7,524 nt of DNA from Desulfobacterales bacterium (GTDB lineage: Bacteria > Desulfobacterota > Desulfobulbia > Desulfobulbales > BM004). The notes below the pieces were generated by a model. It saw nothing but the letters and a program-made list of their open reading frames with translations, did no database searches and had not been told where the DNA came from. Shown piece after piece: positions 6,746 through 7,524 of this stretch. The translations under genes and the position numbers were made by a program. Position 1 is the stretch's first letter. The number at the start of each line of letters is the position of its first letter. The stretch is taken from positions 1-7,524 of the forward strand of contig JAUXHH010000076.1 of assembly GCA_030621655.1 (NCBI GenBank). The letters run 5' to 3'.

Positions 6746-7524
6746 ATGCCAAAACGTACAGACATTAAGAAGATTCTTATTATCGGCTCTGGCCCCATAA
6801 TTATTAGCCAGGCATGCGAGTTCGACTATTCAGGCACACAGGCGGTAACGGCTTTGAGAGAGGAAGGATATGAGGTGATCCTGATCAATTCCAATCCTGC
6901 CACCATCATGACCGATCCTGAATTGGCCGATAAGACCTACATAGAACCTATTACCCCGGAAATGGTCGCCAAAGTTATAGAAAAAGAACGACCCGATGCC
7001 CTGTTGCCGACGTTGGGTGGGCAGACAGGATTAAATACTGCCATCAAAGTGGCAGAAATGGGGGTGCTGGAAAAATATGGAGTTGAGCTGCTGGCAGCTG
7101 ACATCGGGGTTATTCGCAAGGCTGAGGGGCGTGAGGAATTCCGGGCAGCCATGAAAAAAATTGGTTTGAAGGTACCGGAAAGCGTCATCGTTCATACGGT
7201 TGAGGATGCCTTGGCTGCGGTAGATATTATAGGTTTTCCCATTATTGTTCGGCCGAGTTTCACCTTGGGTGGCACTGGCGGTGGGGTTGCCTATAACATG
7301 CAGGAGCTTGAAGCGCTTTCAACTGCAGGCATTGATCTCAGCCTGAATGATGAGGTCATGCTTGAGCGCAGCCTGCTCGGTTGGAAGGAGTACGAACTTG
7401 AGGTTATGCGGGATAAGAATGACAACGTGGTGATAGTCTGCTCCATTGAAAACATGGATGCCATGGGGGTTCATACCGGCGACTCAGTAACCGTGGCGCC
7501 TGCCCAGACCCTGACTGACAGGGA
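6746..7524 (+). CDS. carB: Carbamoyl phosphate synthase large subunit, 3' end outside the window
   Basis: Makes carbamoyl phosphate from bicarbonate, two ATP and ammonia delivered by CarA. The window holds 259 full codons of a protein normally near 1,070 residues, so about a quarter: the N-terminal pre-ATP-grasp domain and most of the carboxyphosphate ATP-grasp domain. It opens MPKRTDIKKILIIGSGP. It contains CEFDYSGTQ (24-32), NSNPATIMTDPE (48-59), LPTLGGQTGLN (87-97), Arg129, RPSFTLGGTGGG (169-180, with Arg169), GWKEYELEV (212-220, with Glu215) and SIENMDAMGVHTGDS (233-247), the positions that bind ATP in E. coli CarB. Residue 21 is Ser where E. coli has Gly. The frame is open to the right edge; the last two bases (ga) fit a following Glu. 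The ATG at 6746 gives the standard N-terminus, but no clear Shine-Dalgarno sequence precedes it. Confidence 0.97.
   Translation, partial: MPKRTDIKKILIIGSGPIIISQACEFDYSGTQAVTALREEGYEVILINSNPATIMTDPELADKTYIEPITPEMVAKVIEKERPDALLPTLGGQTGLNTAIKVAEMGVLEKYGVELLAADIGVIRKAEGREEFRAAMKKIGLKVPESVIVHTVEDALAAVDIIGFPIIVRPSFTLGGTGGGVAYNMQELEALSTAGIDLSLNDEVMLERSLLGWKEYELEVMRDKNDNVVIVCSIENMDAMGVHTGDSVTVAPAQTLTDR

Overview
The window looks like a stretch of chromosome from a Gram-negative, LPS-making bacterium. The Desulfobacterota (former Deltaproteobacteria) are my best guess. This rests on the protein style (DnaK, CarA and CarB close to the proteobacterial forms), a Kdo transferase (lipid A/outer membrane), and an exported cyclophilin-FKBP fusion of a kind found in scattered bacterial groups. 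The lineage is an inference from remembered families, not from a search. I see no mobile element, CRISPR array, tRNA or rRNA.

Layout: (1) 1-1535, + strand, the 3' four fifths of dnaK, closed by a textbook intrinsic terminator. (2) 1617-1815, a non-coding stretch with a candidate promoter and a leader of about 150 nt, then trpS (1816-2781, +). (3) 2782-2865, a short AT-rich convergent gap built from inverted repeats. (4) 2866-3903, - strand, an exported two-domain peptidyl-prolyl isomerase, cyclophilin followed by FKBP, with a structured leader. (5) 3904-4171, a divergent promoter region. (6) 4172-5464, +, waaA (kdtA), starting at TTG. (7) 5548-6657, +, carA, and 6746 to the window end, +, the first quarter of carB.

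Functionally these are mostly housekeeping genes: protein folding (DnaK in the cytoplasm, the PPIase probably in the periplasm), tryptophan charging of tRNA, joining of Kdo to lipid A, and carbamoyl phosphate synthesis for pyrimidines and arginine. CarA supplies ammonia from glutamine to CarB, so those two form one enzyme and probably one transcription unit. The other neighbours share no obvious pathway. dnaK, trpS and waaA/carAB each appear to have their own transcription signals.

I did not find a clearly undescribed system. The most unusual items are the cyclophilin-FKBP fusion, its possible second internal start that would remove the signal peptide, and the mutually exclusive hairpins in its leader.
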